Shown here in pieces: positions 30,593 through 41,025 of a DNA stretch of 64,000 bases. Below the pieces are notes generated by a model. It was not told the origin of the DNA, did no database searches, and saw only the letters and a list, made by a program, of their open reading frames with translations. Origin of the DNA: Deltaproteobacteria bacterium (GTDB lineage Bacteria > Desulfobacterota > Dissulfuribacteria > Dissulfuribacterales > QOAL01). Within the stretch, counting starts at the first letter, position 1. Each line of letters begins with the position of its first letter. A program made the translations under genes and the position numbers. The DNA lies in NCBI GenBank assembly GCA_026995935.1, contig JALWNK010000063.1:1-64000 (forward strand). Direction: 5' to 3'.

Positions 30593-31972
30593 GTGAAGAC
30601 CTTTGAAGTAAAGAGGCTCAAGCGGGATCAGTATCGTATCCCGCCCCAAAATATTGAGGCGGAGCAGTGCGTCCTTGGTGGCATACTTATTGAGGCAGGT
30701 GCCCTCCTCAAGGTCATTGAGATACTTGAACCAGATGACTTCTACAAGGAAAGCCACGCCATCATCTATTCCGCCATCATAGATCTGTTTGACAGGAATG
30801 AGCCACAGGACCTTGTGACCGTACACAACGAGCTTAAGCGCCGCGGGCAGCTTGAGGCCGTGGGCGGGGCCGTTTATCTGGCCGAGCTGACCGAGACGGT
30901 TCCCGTTGCCTCCAACATCGATTACTATGCGAGAATCGTTCGGGATAAGGCAATACTCAGGCGGTTAATCAACAAAAGCTCAGATATCGTCTCCATGTGT
31001 TACGAGGAGGCCGAGGACGTTGATGACATCCTTGAGTATGCAGAAAGTACCATCTTTGAACTCTCCCAGGCCAAGATAAAACAGTCCTTCCACAGGCTAA
31101 AGGACGTACTCAAGGACAGTATCAAAAAGGTGGAAGACCTCTATGAAAAGCACGAGCTTATTACTGGGGTCCCATCCGGTTTTACTGACCTTGACAATCT
31201 TACCGCAGGATTTCAGCCCTCTGACCTTATAATAGTGGCAGGAAGACCCTCCATGGGTAAGACGGCCTTTGCCCTCAATATTGCCCAGCACGCCGCTGTG
31301 GACAACAACATCCCCACGGCTATATTCTCCCTTGAAATGTCAAAGGAGCAGCTCGCCTTGAGGATGCTCTGTTCAGAGGCAATGGTTGATGCCCACAAGG
31401 TGCGTACAGGTTTTCTTGGAAGGGAAGACTGGCCAAGGCTCATAAACGCCGCTGGCAATCTCTCCAGGGCTCCCCTGTTTATAGATGACACGCCGGCCTT
31501 GAGTGTCCTTGAGATGAGGGCCAAGGCAAGGAGGTTGAAGAGTGATCAGGGGATAGGGTTGGTTATTGTTGACTATCTCCAGCTCATGCAGGGAAGGAGC
31601 GGAAGTGAGCGCAGGGAACAGGAGATATCAGAGATTTCAAGGTCTTTAAAGGCCATGGCCAAGGAGCTGAATGTGCCTGTAATAGCCCTTTCCCAGTTAA
31701 ACAGAAAGGTTGAGGACAGGCCAAACAAGCGTCCCCAGATGTCCGATCTCAGGGAGTCTGGCGCAATAGAACAGGATGCGGATGTCATCGCCTTTATTTA
31801 CAGGGACGAGGTATACAACAGGGACGAGAACAATCCCCGCCGGGGAAAGGCCGAAATAATAGTGGCCAAACAGAGGAACGGGCCAACAGGCACCGTGGTC
31901 CTGGCCTTTGTTGGGAAGTACTCAACCTTTGGAAACCTTGCAGACGAAGAGCAGACGCCAGATATTACTTGA
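30593..31972 (+). CDS. dnaB: replicative DNA helicase
   Basis: PPQNIEAEQCVLGGIL; AGRPSMGKTAFALNIAQHAA; DLRESGAIEQDADVIAFIYRDE. Confidence 0.97.
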   Translation: MKTFEVKRLKRDQYRIPPQNIEAEQCVLGGILIEAGALLKVIEILEPDDFYKESHAIIYSAIIDLFDRNEPQDLVTVHNELKRRGQLEAVGGAVYLAELTETVPVASNIDYYARIVRDKAILRRLINKSSDIVSMCYEEAEDVDDILEYAESTIFELSQAKIKQSFHRLKDVLKDSIKKVEDLYEKHELITGVPSGFTDLDNLTAGFQPSDLIIVAGRPSMGKTAFALNIAQHAAVDNNIPTAIFSLEMSKEQLALRMLCSEAMVDAHKVRTGFLGREDWPRLINAAGNLSRAPLFIDDTPALSVLEMRAKARRLKSDQGIGLVIVDYLQLMQGRSGSERREQEISEISRSLKAMAKELNVPVIALSQLNRKVEDRPNKRPQMSDLRESGAIEQDADVIAFIYRDEVYNRDENNPRRGKAEIIVAKQRNGPTGTVVLAFVGKYSTFGNLADEEQTPDIT

Positions 31973-32627
31973 GGCCATAAGGACCGTTACAGGGGCCTTT
32001 GGCCTTCCCCTTAGCCCCAATCAGGAAAGAGATATTCTCACCTACTTTTTGACCCTGCATGACTGGAACAGATCCATAAACCTTACGGGCATCAGGGAGC
32101 CGGATCTCCTGGTTTACAAGCACCTTGGGGACAGCCTGATTTTTGAGATGTTCATGGACGAAAAGACGGAAAGCCTTTTGGATATAGGTACAGGGCAGGG
32201 GGTCCCAGGGCTTATTCTGAAAATCATCAGGCCTCAGATGTACGTGGTGCTGGCAGAGGCGGTAAAGAAGAAGTGCTCCTTTTTAAATTATGTCTCCTCC
32301 CTTTTGAACCTTTCCGGGCTAAAGGTGGAAGAGGGAAGGCTTGAAAAGGGGGCAAGGCCCAAGGCTATGCCTGAAGGGGGCTTTGAGATGGTGGTTAGTC
32401 AGGCAGCAGGTAGTCTCAACTGGCTGCTTGATCTTTCGGTTAAGCTTTTTTCTGAAAAAGGGAAGATTGCCTCCCTTAAAGGGCCTTCTGTTAAGGGGGA
32501 AATTGACGCAATAAAGAGGCGTGCAGAGGGGCTTGGACTACAGGTGGTGGTAAGGGAGACGCTCCTGCCGGTGCTGAACCATGAAAGGGTCATGGTCCTT
32601 TTTGAAAGGGCCCATAATAAATCCTGA
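31908..32627 (+). CDS. rsmG: 16S rRNA (guanine(527)-N7)-methyltransferase
   Basis: LHDWNRSINLTGIREPDLLVYKHLGDSL; LLDIGTGQGVPGL; true start likely near 31941. Confidence 0.9.
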   Translation: MLGSTQPLETLQTKSRRQILLEAIRTVTGAFGLPLSPNQERDILTYFLTLHDWNRSINLTGIREPDLLVYKHLGDSLIFEMFMDEKTESLLDIGTGQGVPGLILKIIRPQMYVVLAEAVKKKCSFLNYVSSLLNLSGLKVEEGRLEKGARPKAMPEGGFEMVVSQAAGSLNWLLDLSVKLFSEKGKIASLKGPSVKGEIDAIKRRAEGLGLQVVVRETLLPVLNHERVMVLFERAHNKS

Positions 32628-32711
32628 GACATCCCAAGGGCATCCTGGTTTAAGACAGGATTTAAAAGAGCCTGTAACACCCCCAACAACAAATAATTAT
32701 TTTCCCGGATA

Positions 32712-34070
32712 TTACTGGCCTTGGCACGCCTTTTCTATGTGGGCAGACAGTTCCCTTGCAATCTCCTCGATTTCATCCTTGTCTTCACCTTCCACCATCA
32801 CCCTGATTACAGGTTCAGTTCCAGAAGGCCTGATCAGTATCCTTCCCCTTGAGCCTAGCCTATCTTCAAGGCTTTTTTGAAGCTTTTCAAGGCCCGGAAT
32901 CTCCTCGAGGGGCCGTTTTTCAGTAAGCCGCACGTTATAGAGGACCTGGGGAAAGGTCTCCATTACAGAGGCAAGCTCAGAAAGTGGACGCTTGGTGCGC
33001 TGCATGACAGCAAGAAGCTGAAGGGCTGCAAGGATGCCATCTCCGGTAGTGATGTGGTCCATGAAGATGAGATGTCCTGACTGTTCGCCGCCAAAGTTGT
33101 AGCCCTTCTCCCTCATGGTCTCCACCACATAGCGGTCTCCCACCTTTGTGCGAACCAGCCTTCCGCCCATTTTTTTAAGGGCCTTTTCAAGCCCCATGTT
33201 GCTCATGACCGTGGCAACCACTGTATTGTAGTTGAGCCTTTTGTTCTCTATCATGTCCTTTGCACAGATGGCCATGATGTGGTCGCCATCCACCACATTT
33301 CCCTTTTCATCCACAACAATTACCCGGTCGCCGTCACCGTCCAGGGCAATGCCCATGTCAGCACCGCTTGTGCGCACGAGCTCCTGCATGAGATCTGGAT
33401 AGAGTGCCCCGCAGTTCTCGTTTATGTTGGTTCCGTTGGGTTCAACCCCTATCTTTATCACCTCGGCCCCCAGTTCCTCGAATACGGCAGGGGCTACCTT
33501 GTAGGTTGCGCCGTTGGCACAGTCAAGCACTATCTTGAGTCCATCTAGGGTCAGCTCCTTGGGGAAGGTGTGTTTTGCAAAGACGATGTACCTTCCACGG
33601 GCATCATCTATCCTGTATGCCTTACCCACGTCTTTTCCGGTGGGCATTTCTCGCTCAAGGGTGGGAGACTCAATGAGCTCTTCTATTCTGGCCTCGACAC
33701 GATCTGGAAGCTTGAAGCCGTCGTGTGAAAAGAGCTTTATGCCGTTGTCCTGAAAGGGGTTGTGAGAGGCGGATATCACCACACCTGCATCAGCCCTCAT
33801 GCTCTCTGTCAAAAAGGCAATGGCTGGGGTGGGCATCGGGCCAACCAGGAGGACGTCTACCCCCATGGAACAAATACCTGCCGCCAGGGCGTTTTCAAGC
33901 ATGTAACAAGACAGCCTGGTATCCTTTCCTATGAGTATTCTGGGGTTTCTGCTTCTTTCATTCTTGAATACGTAGGCCACTGCCCTTCCAAGGTTCATGG
34001 CGACGTCTGGGGTCATGGGATAGACATTTGCCAGTCCTCTTACACCATCTGTACCAAAAAGACTCCTCAT
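32712..34070 (-). CDS. glmM: phosphoglucosamine mutase
   Basis: [58 protein letters not shown]. Confidence 0.97.
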   Translation of the reverse strand: MRSLFGTDGVRGLANVYPMTPDVAMNLGRAVAYVFKNERSRNPRILIGKDTRLSCYMLENALAAGICSMGVDVLLVGPMPTPAIAFLTESMRADAGVVISASHNPFQDNGIKLFSHDGFKLPDRVEARIEELIESPTLEREMPTGKDVGKAYRIDDARGRYIVFAKHTFPKELTLDGLKIVLDCANGATYKVAPAVFEELGAEVIKIGVEPNGTNINENCGALYPDLMQELVRTSGADMGIALDGDGDRVIVVDEKGNVVDGDHIMAICAKDMIENKRLNYNTVVATVMSNMGLEKALKKMGGRLVRTKVGDRYVVETMREKGYNFGGEQSGHLIFMDHITTGDGILAALQLLAVMQRTKRPLSELASVMETFPQVLYNVRLTEKRPLEEIPGLEKLQKSLEDRLGSRGRILIRPSGTEPVIRVMVEGEDKDEIEEIARELSAHIEKACQGQ

Positions 34071-34993
34071 CTTATCTTCTCCCTGGAGATTCTCACTTGG
34101 ACCTTCTTGGGAATGATCTCAAGACACTCAAAACCCGTGGGCCCCTGTGCCTTGGGCTCAATCGTGTACCTGCCCGGCTTAAGAGATGTAGCATTGACGC
34201 TTACACTGATATCCTCTATACGCAGTTTGTTCAAGGCAGGAATTTCGCCGCACAGTTTTACTGTTACCTCTGTGGGCCATACAGAGACCTTGTATTGGCC
34301 CTGATAGATGCGTACAGGCACATGCCTGATCCTTCTTGTTCCCTTCTTTGGACGTATGTAAACGGTAACCCTGAATTTGGACGCACCTTCCACGCTGATC
34401 CTCAGGTTTCCGATGTCTGGGCTTGAGATGGCCGTAAAGGTCTTTCTGGCACCTGTAAGATCAACTGGTAAAAGTTTAAGTTCTTTAATGGAGGCCACCA
34501 CCTTTGCCGGACCGCTTATCTGGGTGGCAAGGGGCTGCACCATTACCTTTTCCACCTCGTATCCCTGGGCAGGCTTGTTTCTCAGGACTGGTTTTACCGG
34601 GACTGTCTTTCTTAGCAGGGGCTGAAGTTCTATCTCTATAATGTTTGGTTTTATCCTGAGTACCTTAACACCCCCGGGCAGGGAAAAGTCATCTGCTGCC
34701 AGGTGAATGAGCATCTTTCCCGGGGTGGCATCTCTGAGATCAATGACCTTGGTGAGATTTTGGGCGGCAATGTTCCTTATAATTGATCTTGGCCCGAAGA
34801 CACGCAGCTGTATGTCCGAGGGGATGTCATTGGCAATGACCAGATGGGAGGGCAGGTTTATGATTTCAATGGGAACGGAAAGGCCTATCTCTGCCTTTTC
34901 CTGCCCTACAACAAATGACCACAGGGTAATGGAAAAGGCCAGCGCTATGACCTTTAGATGCCAGTCCCTTATGAAGATGTCCCGCCAGTTCAT
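34067..34993 (-). CDS. YbbR-like domain protein (CdaR)
   Basis: Single N-terminal TM plus YbbR-like repeats; between cdaA and glmM. Confidence 0.85.
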   Translation of the reverse strand: MNWRDIFIRDWHLKVIALAFSITLWSFVVGQEKAEIGLSVPIEIINLPSHLVIANDIPSDIQLRVFGPRSIIRNIAAQNLTKVIDLRDATPGKMLIHLAADDFSLPGGVKVLRIKPNIIEIELQPLLRKTVPVKPVLRNKPAQGYEVEKVMVQPLATQISGPAKVVASIKELKLLPVDLTGARKTFTAISSPDIGNLRISVEGASKFRVTVYIRPKKGTRRIRHVPVRIYQGQYKVSVWPTEVTVKLCGEIPALNKLRIEDISVSVNATSLKPGRYTIEPKAQGPTGFECLEIIPKKVQVRISREKIR

Positions 34994-35791
34994 CTACTTT
35001 AACCTCGAGTTCCAGCTGGAGCCCTCTTTTTCTTCCGAAATCGAAAAGCTGTTGTGAAGTATTCTTCTTAGTATACCTGGGCTTATGTCACGAGTTATCC
35101 TTCCGGCTATTGCCACGGATATGGCACCGGTCTCCTCTGAAACTATTACGGTGACCGCGTCTGTCTGCTCGGTTATGCCGATTCCAGCCCTGTGTCTCGT
35201 GCCAAGTCTTCTGCTAATTGCCGGGTTTGAAGTAAGGGGAAGCACGCATCCAGCCGCTGCAAGCCTTCCCCCCTGTATTATTACAGCCCCGTCGTGCAGG
35301 GGGGTACACTTTGCAAATATGGTGTTCAGGAGCATTCGGCTCACCTCGGCATCTATCTTTGTTCCGGTTTCAATGTACTCGTTCAGGCCAATGGTCCGTT
35401 CAAGGACGATGAGCGCCCCTGTCCTGGTTTGGGAAAGCTCTGAAGCGGCCTTGGCAACCTCTTCCAGGGCGTGAAATGTCTTGACCTTGTACCTGAGAAA
35501 TGGAGGCTGTCCAAACTGGGTCAGAACGCGCCTTATGTCATCCTGAAATACGATTACAACCAGCAAAAAGATGGAGCTAAGGGCTGTACCAAGGAGCCAG
35601 TGGAGTGTGTAGAGCTGAAGCTGCTTGGCGACGAAATAGATGAGGACGATGACCCCCAGCCCCGCTGCCATCTGTACGGCCCTGGTACCCCTGATGAGCA
35701 CCATGATCCGGTAGATAATAAAGGCCACAAGGAGTATATCTACTATGTCCTGCCAGCGCAGAATGGGGAGAAACTGCTGCAGGGCATCCAT
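34994..35791 (-). CDS. cdaA: diadenylate cyclase
   Basis: Three TM helices plus DAC domain: LHDGAVIIQGGRLAAAGCVLPLTSNPAISRRLGTRHRAGIGITEQTDAVTVIVSEETGAISVA. Confidence 0.95.
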   Translation of the reverse strand: MDALQQFLPILRWQDIVDILLVAFIIYRIMVLIRGTRAVQMAAGLGVIVLIYFVAKQLQLYTLHWLLGTALSSIFLLVVIVFQDDIRRVLTQFGQPPFLRYKVKTFHALEEVAKAASELSQTRTGALIVLERTIGLNEYIETGTKIDAEVSRMLLNTIFAKCTPLHDGAVIIQGGRLAAAGCVLPLTSNPAISRRLGTRHRAGIGITEQTDAVTVIVSEETGAISVAIAGRITRDISPGILRRILHNSFSISEEKEGSSWNSRLK

Positions 35792-36651
35792 TATTCAGAT
35801 TCCCCTTTCCTGGTTCGTAATGCATGTGCAACCTTGATGGCGTCCACTACGCAACCTGGTTCATGGACCCTGACGAGCCCTGCTCCATTTAAAACTGCCG
35901 CTACCACGGCTCCGCAGGTGGCAATATCCCTGTGGCTGGGCGTGGTGTGGCCAGTGATCTCACCTAGAAAGGCCTTTCTGGAAGGGCCAACGAGAACAGG
36001 TCTTTGAAGATCAAGGAATGCCTTTATGTTATTGATGATGTCCAGGTTGTCCTGGAAGCGCTTTCCAAAGCCGATTCCAGGGTCAAGAATTATCTGCTTC
36101 CTGCTTATGCCCTTGCCCATGCAAAAATTGATTCTTTCCTTGAAAAAATCGTGTATTTCCCTGATTACGTCATCATAATGGGGATTTAGCTGCATGTCCC
36201 TGGGTGTGCCCTTCATATGCATTAGTATTACAGGAACGCCCCTTTGTGCCACCAGGTCCGCCATCTTTTCATCAAATCTCAGTGCACTGATGTCGTTTAT
36301 CACGTCTGCCCCTTCATCAAGGGCGGCCCTTGCAACCTCTGACTTTGTGGTATCAACCGAAATGGGAATATCAGACAATGACCTTATGGCCCTTACTGCA
36401 CTAATCACCCTTTCCATCTCCTGATCAAGGGGAACAGGTTCAGAAAAGGGGCGGGATGATTCACCTCCCACGTCAATTATGTGGGCTCCATCTGAGATGA
36501 GTCTTGTACACTGGGCTGTTATGGCCTCTTTACTAAGAAAGCGGCCACCGTCTGAAAAGGAGTCAGGGGTCACATTGAGGACCCCCATTACAATGGTCTG
36601 TTTTTCGGGATTTAGGTCAACATGTCGGCATCTTATGGCATGATTGGTCAT
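35791..36651 (-). CDS. folP: dihydropteroate synthase
   Basis: VMGVLNVTPDSFSDGGRF; IIDVGGESSRP; DPGIGFGKRFQDNL. Confidence 0.96.
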   Translation of the reverse strand: MTNHAIRCRHVDLNPEKQTIVMGVLNVTPDSFSDGGRFLSKEAITAQCTRLISDGAHIIDVGGESSRPFSEPVPLDQEMERVISAVRAIRSLSDIPISVDTTKSEVARAALDEGADVINDISALRFDEKMADLVAQRGVPVILMHMKGTPRDMQLNPHYDDVIREIHDFFKERINFCMGKGISRKQIILDPGIGFGKRFQDNLDIINNIKAFLDLQRPVLVGPSRKAFLGEITGHTTPSHRDIATCGAVVAAVLNGAGLVRVHEPGCVVDAIKVAHALRTRKGESE

Positions 36652-38501
36652 TTATCAGAAGGACCGTCGCTTTCCTCTTCTTTTTCTGTTTCTGCATTCT
36701 CTTCTTTTTTTCGACACCTGGAAAGGATTTCGTCAATATCCTTGGCGTCAAGGGTCTCATTTTCAAGAAGTGCCCGGGCGATCTGGTGGAGGCATTCAAT
36801 GTTTTCCGTAAGCAGTTTCTTGGTCTTGTTGTAGGTCTCGGTAACGATTTTTTCGATTGCCTTGTCTATCTTTTGGGCAGTTGCCTCGCTGTATTCGCGC
36901 ACGTGTCCAAAATCCTTGCCGAGAAACACCTCGTCATTTTGTTTTTGGAAGGCAACAGGCCCTATGTCATCACTCATGCCCCACTCGCAAACCATCTTTC
37001 TTGCAAGGGAGGAGACGCGCTCTATGTCATTTCCCGCCCCTGTGGTGTAGTCATGGAATATGATTTCCTCGGCCACCCTGCCTCCCAAGAGTATGGCCAG
37101 GTTGTTCATCAGGTAAGAACGGGGGTAGGTGTGCCTTTCATCCTCGGGAAGCTGCTGGGTAAGACCAAGGGCCCTGCCTCTCGGGATTATAGTCACCTTG
37201 TGCACTGGGTCTGTTCCAGGCAGGAGCTTTGCAATCAGGCAGTGGCCAGCCTCATGGTAGGCAGTAATCTTCTTTTCCTGGTCAGACATTATCAGGCTTT
37301 TTCTTTCAACACCCATTAGGACCTTGTCCTTTGCCATCTCAAAGTCCACCATTTCCACTTTGTCCTTGTTGGCCCTGGCGGCAATGAGGGCGGCCTCGTT
37401 CACAAGGTTTTCCAGGTCAGCACCTGAAAAACCAGGTGTTCCCTTGGCAATTATGGATATGTCCACGTCGTCAGCAAGGGGAGTCTTTGCCGCATGCACC
37501 TTGAGGATTGCCTCACGACCCTTTACGTCGGGGACAGGAACCACCACCTGCCTGTCAAAGCGCCCTGGGCGGAGTAGGGCAGGGTCCAGAACGTCTGGCC
37601 TGTTGGTTGCAGAGATGACAATTACGCCCTCAGACGTTTCAAAACCATCCATCTCCACCAGAAGCTGGTTGAGGGTCTGCTCCCTTTCGTCATGTCCGCC
37701 TCCAAGGCCCGCACCCCTGTGACGGCCAACGGCATCAATCTCGTCTATGAATATGATGCATGGCGCATGTTTTTTTGCCTGAAGAAATAGGTCACGTACC
37801 CGGGATGCACCAACACCAACGAACATTTCTACGAAGTCTGACCCGCTAATGCTGAAAAAGGGAACCCCTGCCTCTCCTGCAATGGCCTTTGCCAGCAAGG
37901 TCTTACCAGTTCCCGGAGGCCCAACAAGGAGTACGCCCTTTGGAATCCTCCCTCCAAGCTTTGTAAATTTTTTAGGATCCTTAAGGAAATCTATGACTTC
38001 GCTCAGCTCCTCCTTGGCCTCGTCAACGCCTGCAACGTCCTTGAAGGTCACGTTGATATTCTGGCCATTAAGCATCTTGGCCTTACTTCGCCCAAAGGAC
38101 ATGGCCCGGCCGCCCCCAGTCTGCATCTGGCGCATGAAGAATATCCAGACGCCAATGAGCAAGAGCATGGGGAACCACGAAATGAGGAGGGTGAGATACC
38201 AGGGGGTCTCCTCCACGGGCTTGACCTGTATTATTACCCCCTTTTTCTTGAGTTCAGGAATGAGGTCTTGATCTTGAAAGGGTATGGCCGTATGAAATTT
38301 TTTCTGGTTTTCAAAGACCCCTTCTACCTTCTCGTTTTGTATGATGACCTTGGCCACCTTGCCCTTTTCAACATAATTCAGAAAGTCGCTGTAGGTTATC
38401 TCCTGAACATTGGCCTGGGGCTTGTTGAAAAGGTTGAATAAAAATACGACAACAAGGCCTATTACAAGCCAGAGGCTGAGATTTTTATAAAATGTATTCA
38501 A
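36648..38501 (-). CDS. ftsH: ATP-dependent zinc metalloprotease FtsH
   Basis: [51 protein letters not shown]. Confidence 0.98.
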   Translation of the reverse strand: MNTFYKNLSLWLVIGLVVVFLFNLFNKPQANVQEITYSDFLNYVEKGKVAKVIIQNEKVEGVFENQKKFHTAIPFQDQDLIPELKKKGVIIQVKPVEETPWYLTLLISWFPMLLLIGVWIFFMRQMQTGGGRAMSFGRSKAKMLNGQNINVTFKDVAGVDEAKEELSEVIDFLKDPKKFTKLGGRIPKGVLLVGPPGTGKTLLAKAIAGEAGVPFFSISGSDFVEMFVGVGASRVRDLFLQAKKHAPCIIFIDEIDAVGRHRGAGLGGGHDEREQTLNQLLVEMDGFETSEGVIVISATNRPDVLDPALLRPGRFDRQVVVPVPDVKGREAILKVHAAKTPLADDVDISIIAKGTPGFSGADLENLVNEAALIAARANKDKVEMVDFEMAKDKVLMGVERKSLIMSDQEKKITAYHEAGHCLIAKLLPGTDPVHKVTIIPRGRALGLTQQLPEDERHTYPRSYLMNNLAILLGGRVAEEIIFHDYTTGAGNDIERVSSLARKMVCEWGMSDDIGPVAFQKQNDEVFLGKDFGHVREYSEATAQKIDKAIEKIVTETYNKTKKLLTENIECLHQIARALLENETLDAKDIDEILSRCRKKEENAETEKEEESDGPSDK

Positions 38502-38655
38502 ATACGTTCCTCCAATTTCAATTAAATTATGCTGTTGGATTTATTGATTTTTAGAAGTTAATTCAAACTCTTTTGAGAAAAAACCAATCTTGGCATTCAT
38601 TTATTAAATTAACTGAATGCTCAATATAAATGCAACTAAAAAAGCAAGCTGGCAG

Positions 38656-40230
38656 TTAACTGCGGTAAAAATTTTCCCTTGTGTCTTTTATTAGTAAAAA
38701 TAGTGTTTTCAGTAGCCCTTTTGGCTCCCAGTGGATTTTGAGGGCACGCGAGCCTTTTACCCTGAACGGATGTGCAACCTCTAGTCCGCAAACACCTGCT
38801 ATTTCATTGTCCTTTACAAGAACTGGGACAAAATCGCGCAGGATTTTAGGAACATGTCTTCCCATAAGAAAGTCTTTTAGCTTTACGGGCTTGTCAAAAC
38901 CCAGGGGAAAGAACCTGTCTCCAGGCATCCTTAGCCTGACCAGTAGGGGCATAAGATCATCTTCATACCCGAGATAGATGGGCCTTGGGTAACCTGGAGA
39001 GGATATATCCCCTGAAACAGCCTGTTTCATGGGAGAATAATCCGTTTCTTCTACTCTAATCACTCCGAGACAGGGGCCAAGGTCTATGTTTGCCGGGCCA
39101 TCTATTTGTGGGCAAGGATCCAGGCTGCATTGGGATTTTAGTTCCTTTAGAAAATCAGTGGAGATAAGTAAACGATTATAAATGCGAACAGCCAAAAAAC
39201 CACTGGGAAGCCTGTAGAAAGACGATGGATTTTTGCCTCTTAGCAAGTGTTCCATTTTGAGGATGTGGTCAGAGACTATCCTCTCCACGGGCACCCCTGC
39301 ATCCTTTAATGCCATAAGCAGGGCCCTTCCAAGAACAGAGTTGGGCTCATCAGCCAGCATCTTGACCCTCAAAATCACCATATTTTCATGGATTTTTTGG
39401 CCCTCTCCCTCTTTCCAGCCAAGCCGGGCCCTTTCATAGGCCTTTCTGGCAAGGGCCATGAGGGCGTCTTCATCCTCTTGAAGCAGCATGGCGGTCCTTG
39501 AAAGGCACTTTGAGATGGAAGGGTTAAAATGTTTCCTTATAACCGGGATGAGAAGCTGTCTCACCCTGTTTCTGGTATATTTGTCTTCAAGGTTTGACGA
39601 ATCCGTCACAAATGCGATTCCCATAAGCTTAAGGTGCTCCACCAGCTCCTTTTTCGTTGCGAAAAGAATAGGCCTTATGATGCCGTCATCCCGTCTGACC
39701 CTTATACCGGAAAGACCCTGGAGGGATGCGCCCCTTATGAATCTGATTATCAACTCTTCTGCCTGGTCATCGGCTGTGTGACCAGTGGCTATGGCATCAA
39801 TTTGGTTTTCTCTGGCAAGGTCCTTCAAAAAATCATATCTGAGCCTCCTTGCCGCGTTCTGAATGCCAAGGCCATTTTCCTTGGAGAGTACTTTGACGTC
39901 CCCTTTGCCCAAAAAAAAGGGGATACTGTTTTCCTCGCATATCTTTTTCGAAAATAAGGCATCCCTGTCCGCTTCGGCCCCCCTGAGTCCGTGGTGAAAG
40001 TGTGCTGCATAAAGCCGGAACCCGCGCTTTTTGGACAGGAGAAATAGGAGATTCAGAAGACAGACCGAATCCGGCCCTCCGGAAAGGGCAACCAGGACAG
40101 ACTCAACCTGGTCGAGGAGCCCGTATCTTCGGACAAAACCCTTGAATTTTTTAAATATCGGGGAATTTTTTCCCTTGTGCGGATCAAACTTTAAAGGGGA
40201 GCGACCGCCCCCACCATTTAGCAGGCTCAC
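38656..40230 (-). CDS. tilS: tRNA(Ile)-lysidine synthase
   Basis: VALSGGPDSVCLLNLL; HFHHGLRGAEADRDALF; ATGHTADDQAEELIIRFIRG. Confidence 0.93.
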   Translation of the reverse strand: MSLLNGGGGRSPLKFDPHKGKNSPIFKKFKGFVRRYGLLDQVESVLVALSGGPDSVCLLNLLFLLSKKRGFRLYAAHFHHGLRGAEADRDALFSKKICEENSIPFFLGKGDVKVLSKENGLGIQNAARRLRYDFLKDLARENQIDAIATGHTADDQAEELIIRFIRGASLQGLSGIRVRRDDGIIRPILFATKKELVEHLKLMGIAFVTDSSNLEDKYTRNRVRQLLIPVIRKHFNPSISKCLSRTAMLLQEDEDALMALARKAYERARLGWKEGEGQKIHENMVILRVKMLADEPNSVLGRALLMALKDAGVPVERIVSDHILKMEHLLRGKNPSSFYRLPSGFLAVRIYNRLLISTDFLKELKSQCSLDPCPQIDGPANIDLGPCLGVIRVEETDYSPMKQAVSGDISSPGYPRPIYLGYEDDLMPLLVRLRMPGDRFFPLGFDKPVKLKDFLMGRHVPKILRDFVPVLVKDNEIAGVCGLEVAHPFRVKGSRALKIHWEPKGLLKTLFLLIKDTRENFYRS

Positions 40231-40706
40231 CCTCCGCCTCTGCTGAAGTTGACTGCTCTCAAAATGTCCATGGCAGAGGCTGCGCGAACGGAAAGTATCT
40301 GTGCCTTCAGAATGAGCTCCTTTCCTGCGGCAGGATGGTTAAAATCTGCAACGACACTGTCTTCCCTGATTTCCTTCACCATGAATCTCACTGGCTGACC
40401 CTGGGCATTTATCTCTTCATAGAGCTCCCCCTCTTTAAGGGTTTCTGGCCGTTTTATCTGGGAAAGAGACAGTTCGCTAACAAGGCTTTCGTCCCTTTTG
40501 CCAAATCCCTGTTCCGGGGGAATGGATACCTCTACTTCATCTCCTTCTGAAAGTTGAAGTATGGCTTTTTCAAGGGCGGGGATTACAGGTTCCCTGCCAT
40601 AGAGAAACTCTGTTTTGAAGACCCTGGAAAGCTCGGGCGGGGTTATACCGTCTTTTACCTGAAGCATATATTGGATCTGGACAACTGTATCGTTTTCTAC
40701 CTTCAT
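40227..40706 (-). CDS. FKBP-type peptidyl-prolyl cis-trans isomerase (SlyD-like)
   Basis: GREPVIPALEKAILQLSEGDEVEVSIPPEQGFGKRDE; DFNHPAAGKELILKAQILSVR. Confidence 0.9.
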   Translation of the reverse strand: MKVENDTVVQIQYMLQVKDGITPPELSRVFKTEFLYGREPVIPALEKAILQLSEGDEVEVSIPPEQGFGKRDESLVSELSLSQIKRPETLKEGELYEEINAQGQPVRFMVKEIREDSVVADFNHPAAGKELILKAQILSVRAASAMDILRAVNFSRGGG

Positions 40707-40844
40707 CCTGTTACTCCTAATTATATAAAGAAATGATGCATTATAACCCAAATGAAAAGTTTCTTAAAGCCATTTCCGCAAAGGGGCCTCATGCTTTACA
40801 ATAATTTAAAAACTGATTATACAGAGGCCTGGACTTTTTGTCAG

Positions 40845-40921
<77 letters not shown>

Positions 40922-40935
40922 AGCTTTGCCTTGAC

Positions 40936-40972
40936 AGGGGGGAATGATGTCACTCGTTCCTCCCTTTTTGTT
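40936..40972 (+). terminator. likely terminator after tRNA-Arg
   Basis: GGGGGGAATGA...TCGTTCCTCCC stem with two G-U pairs, followed by TTTTTG. Confidence 0.6.
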
Positions 40973-41025
40973 GTATAAATACTGCTGGTACTCACATCTC
41001 TTAATCAGATTAACAGGCACTAGAC

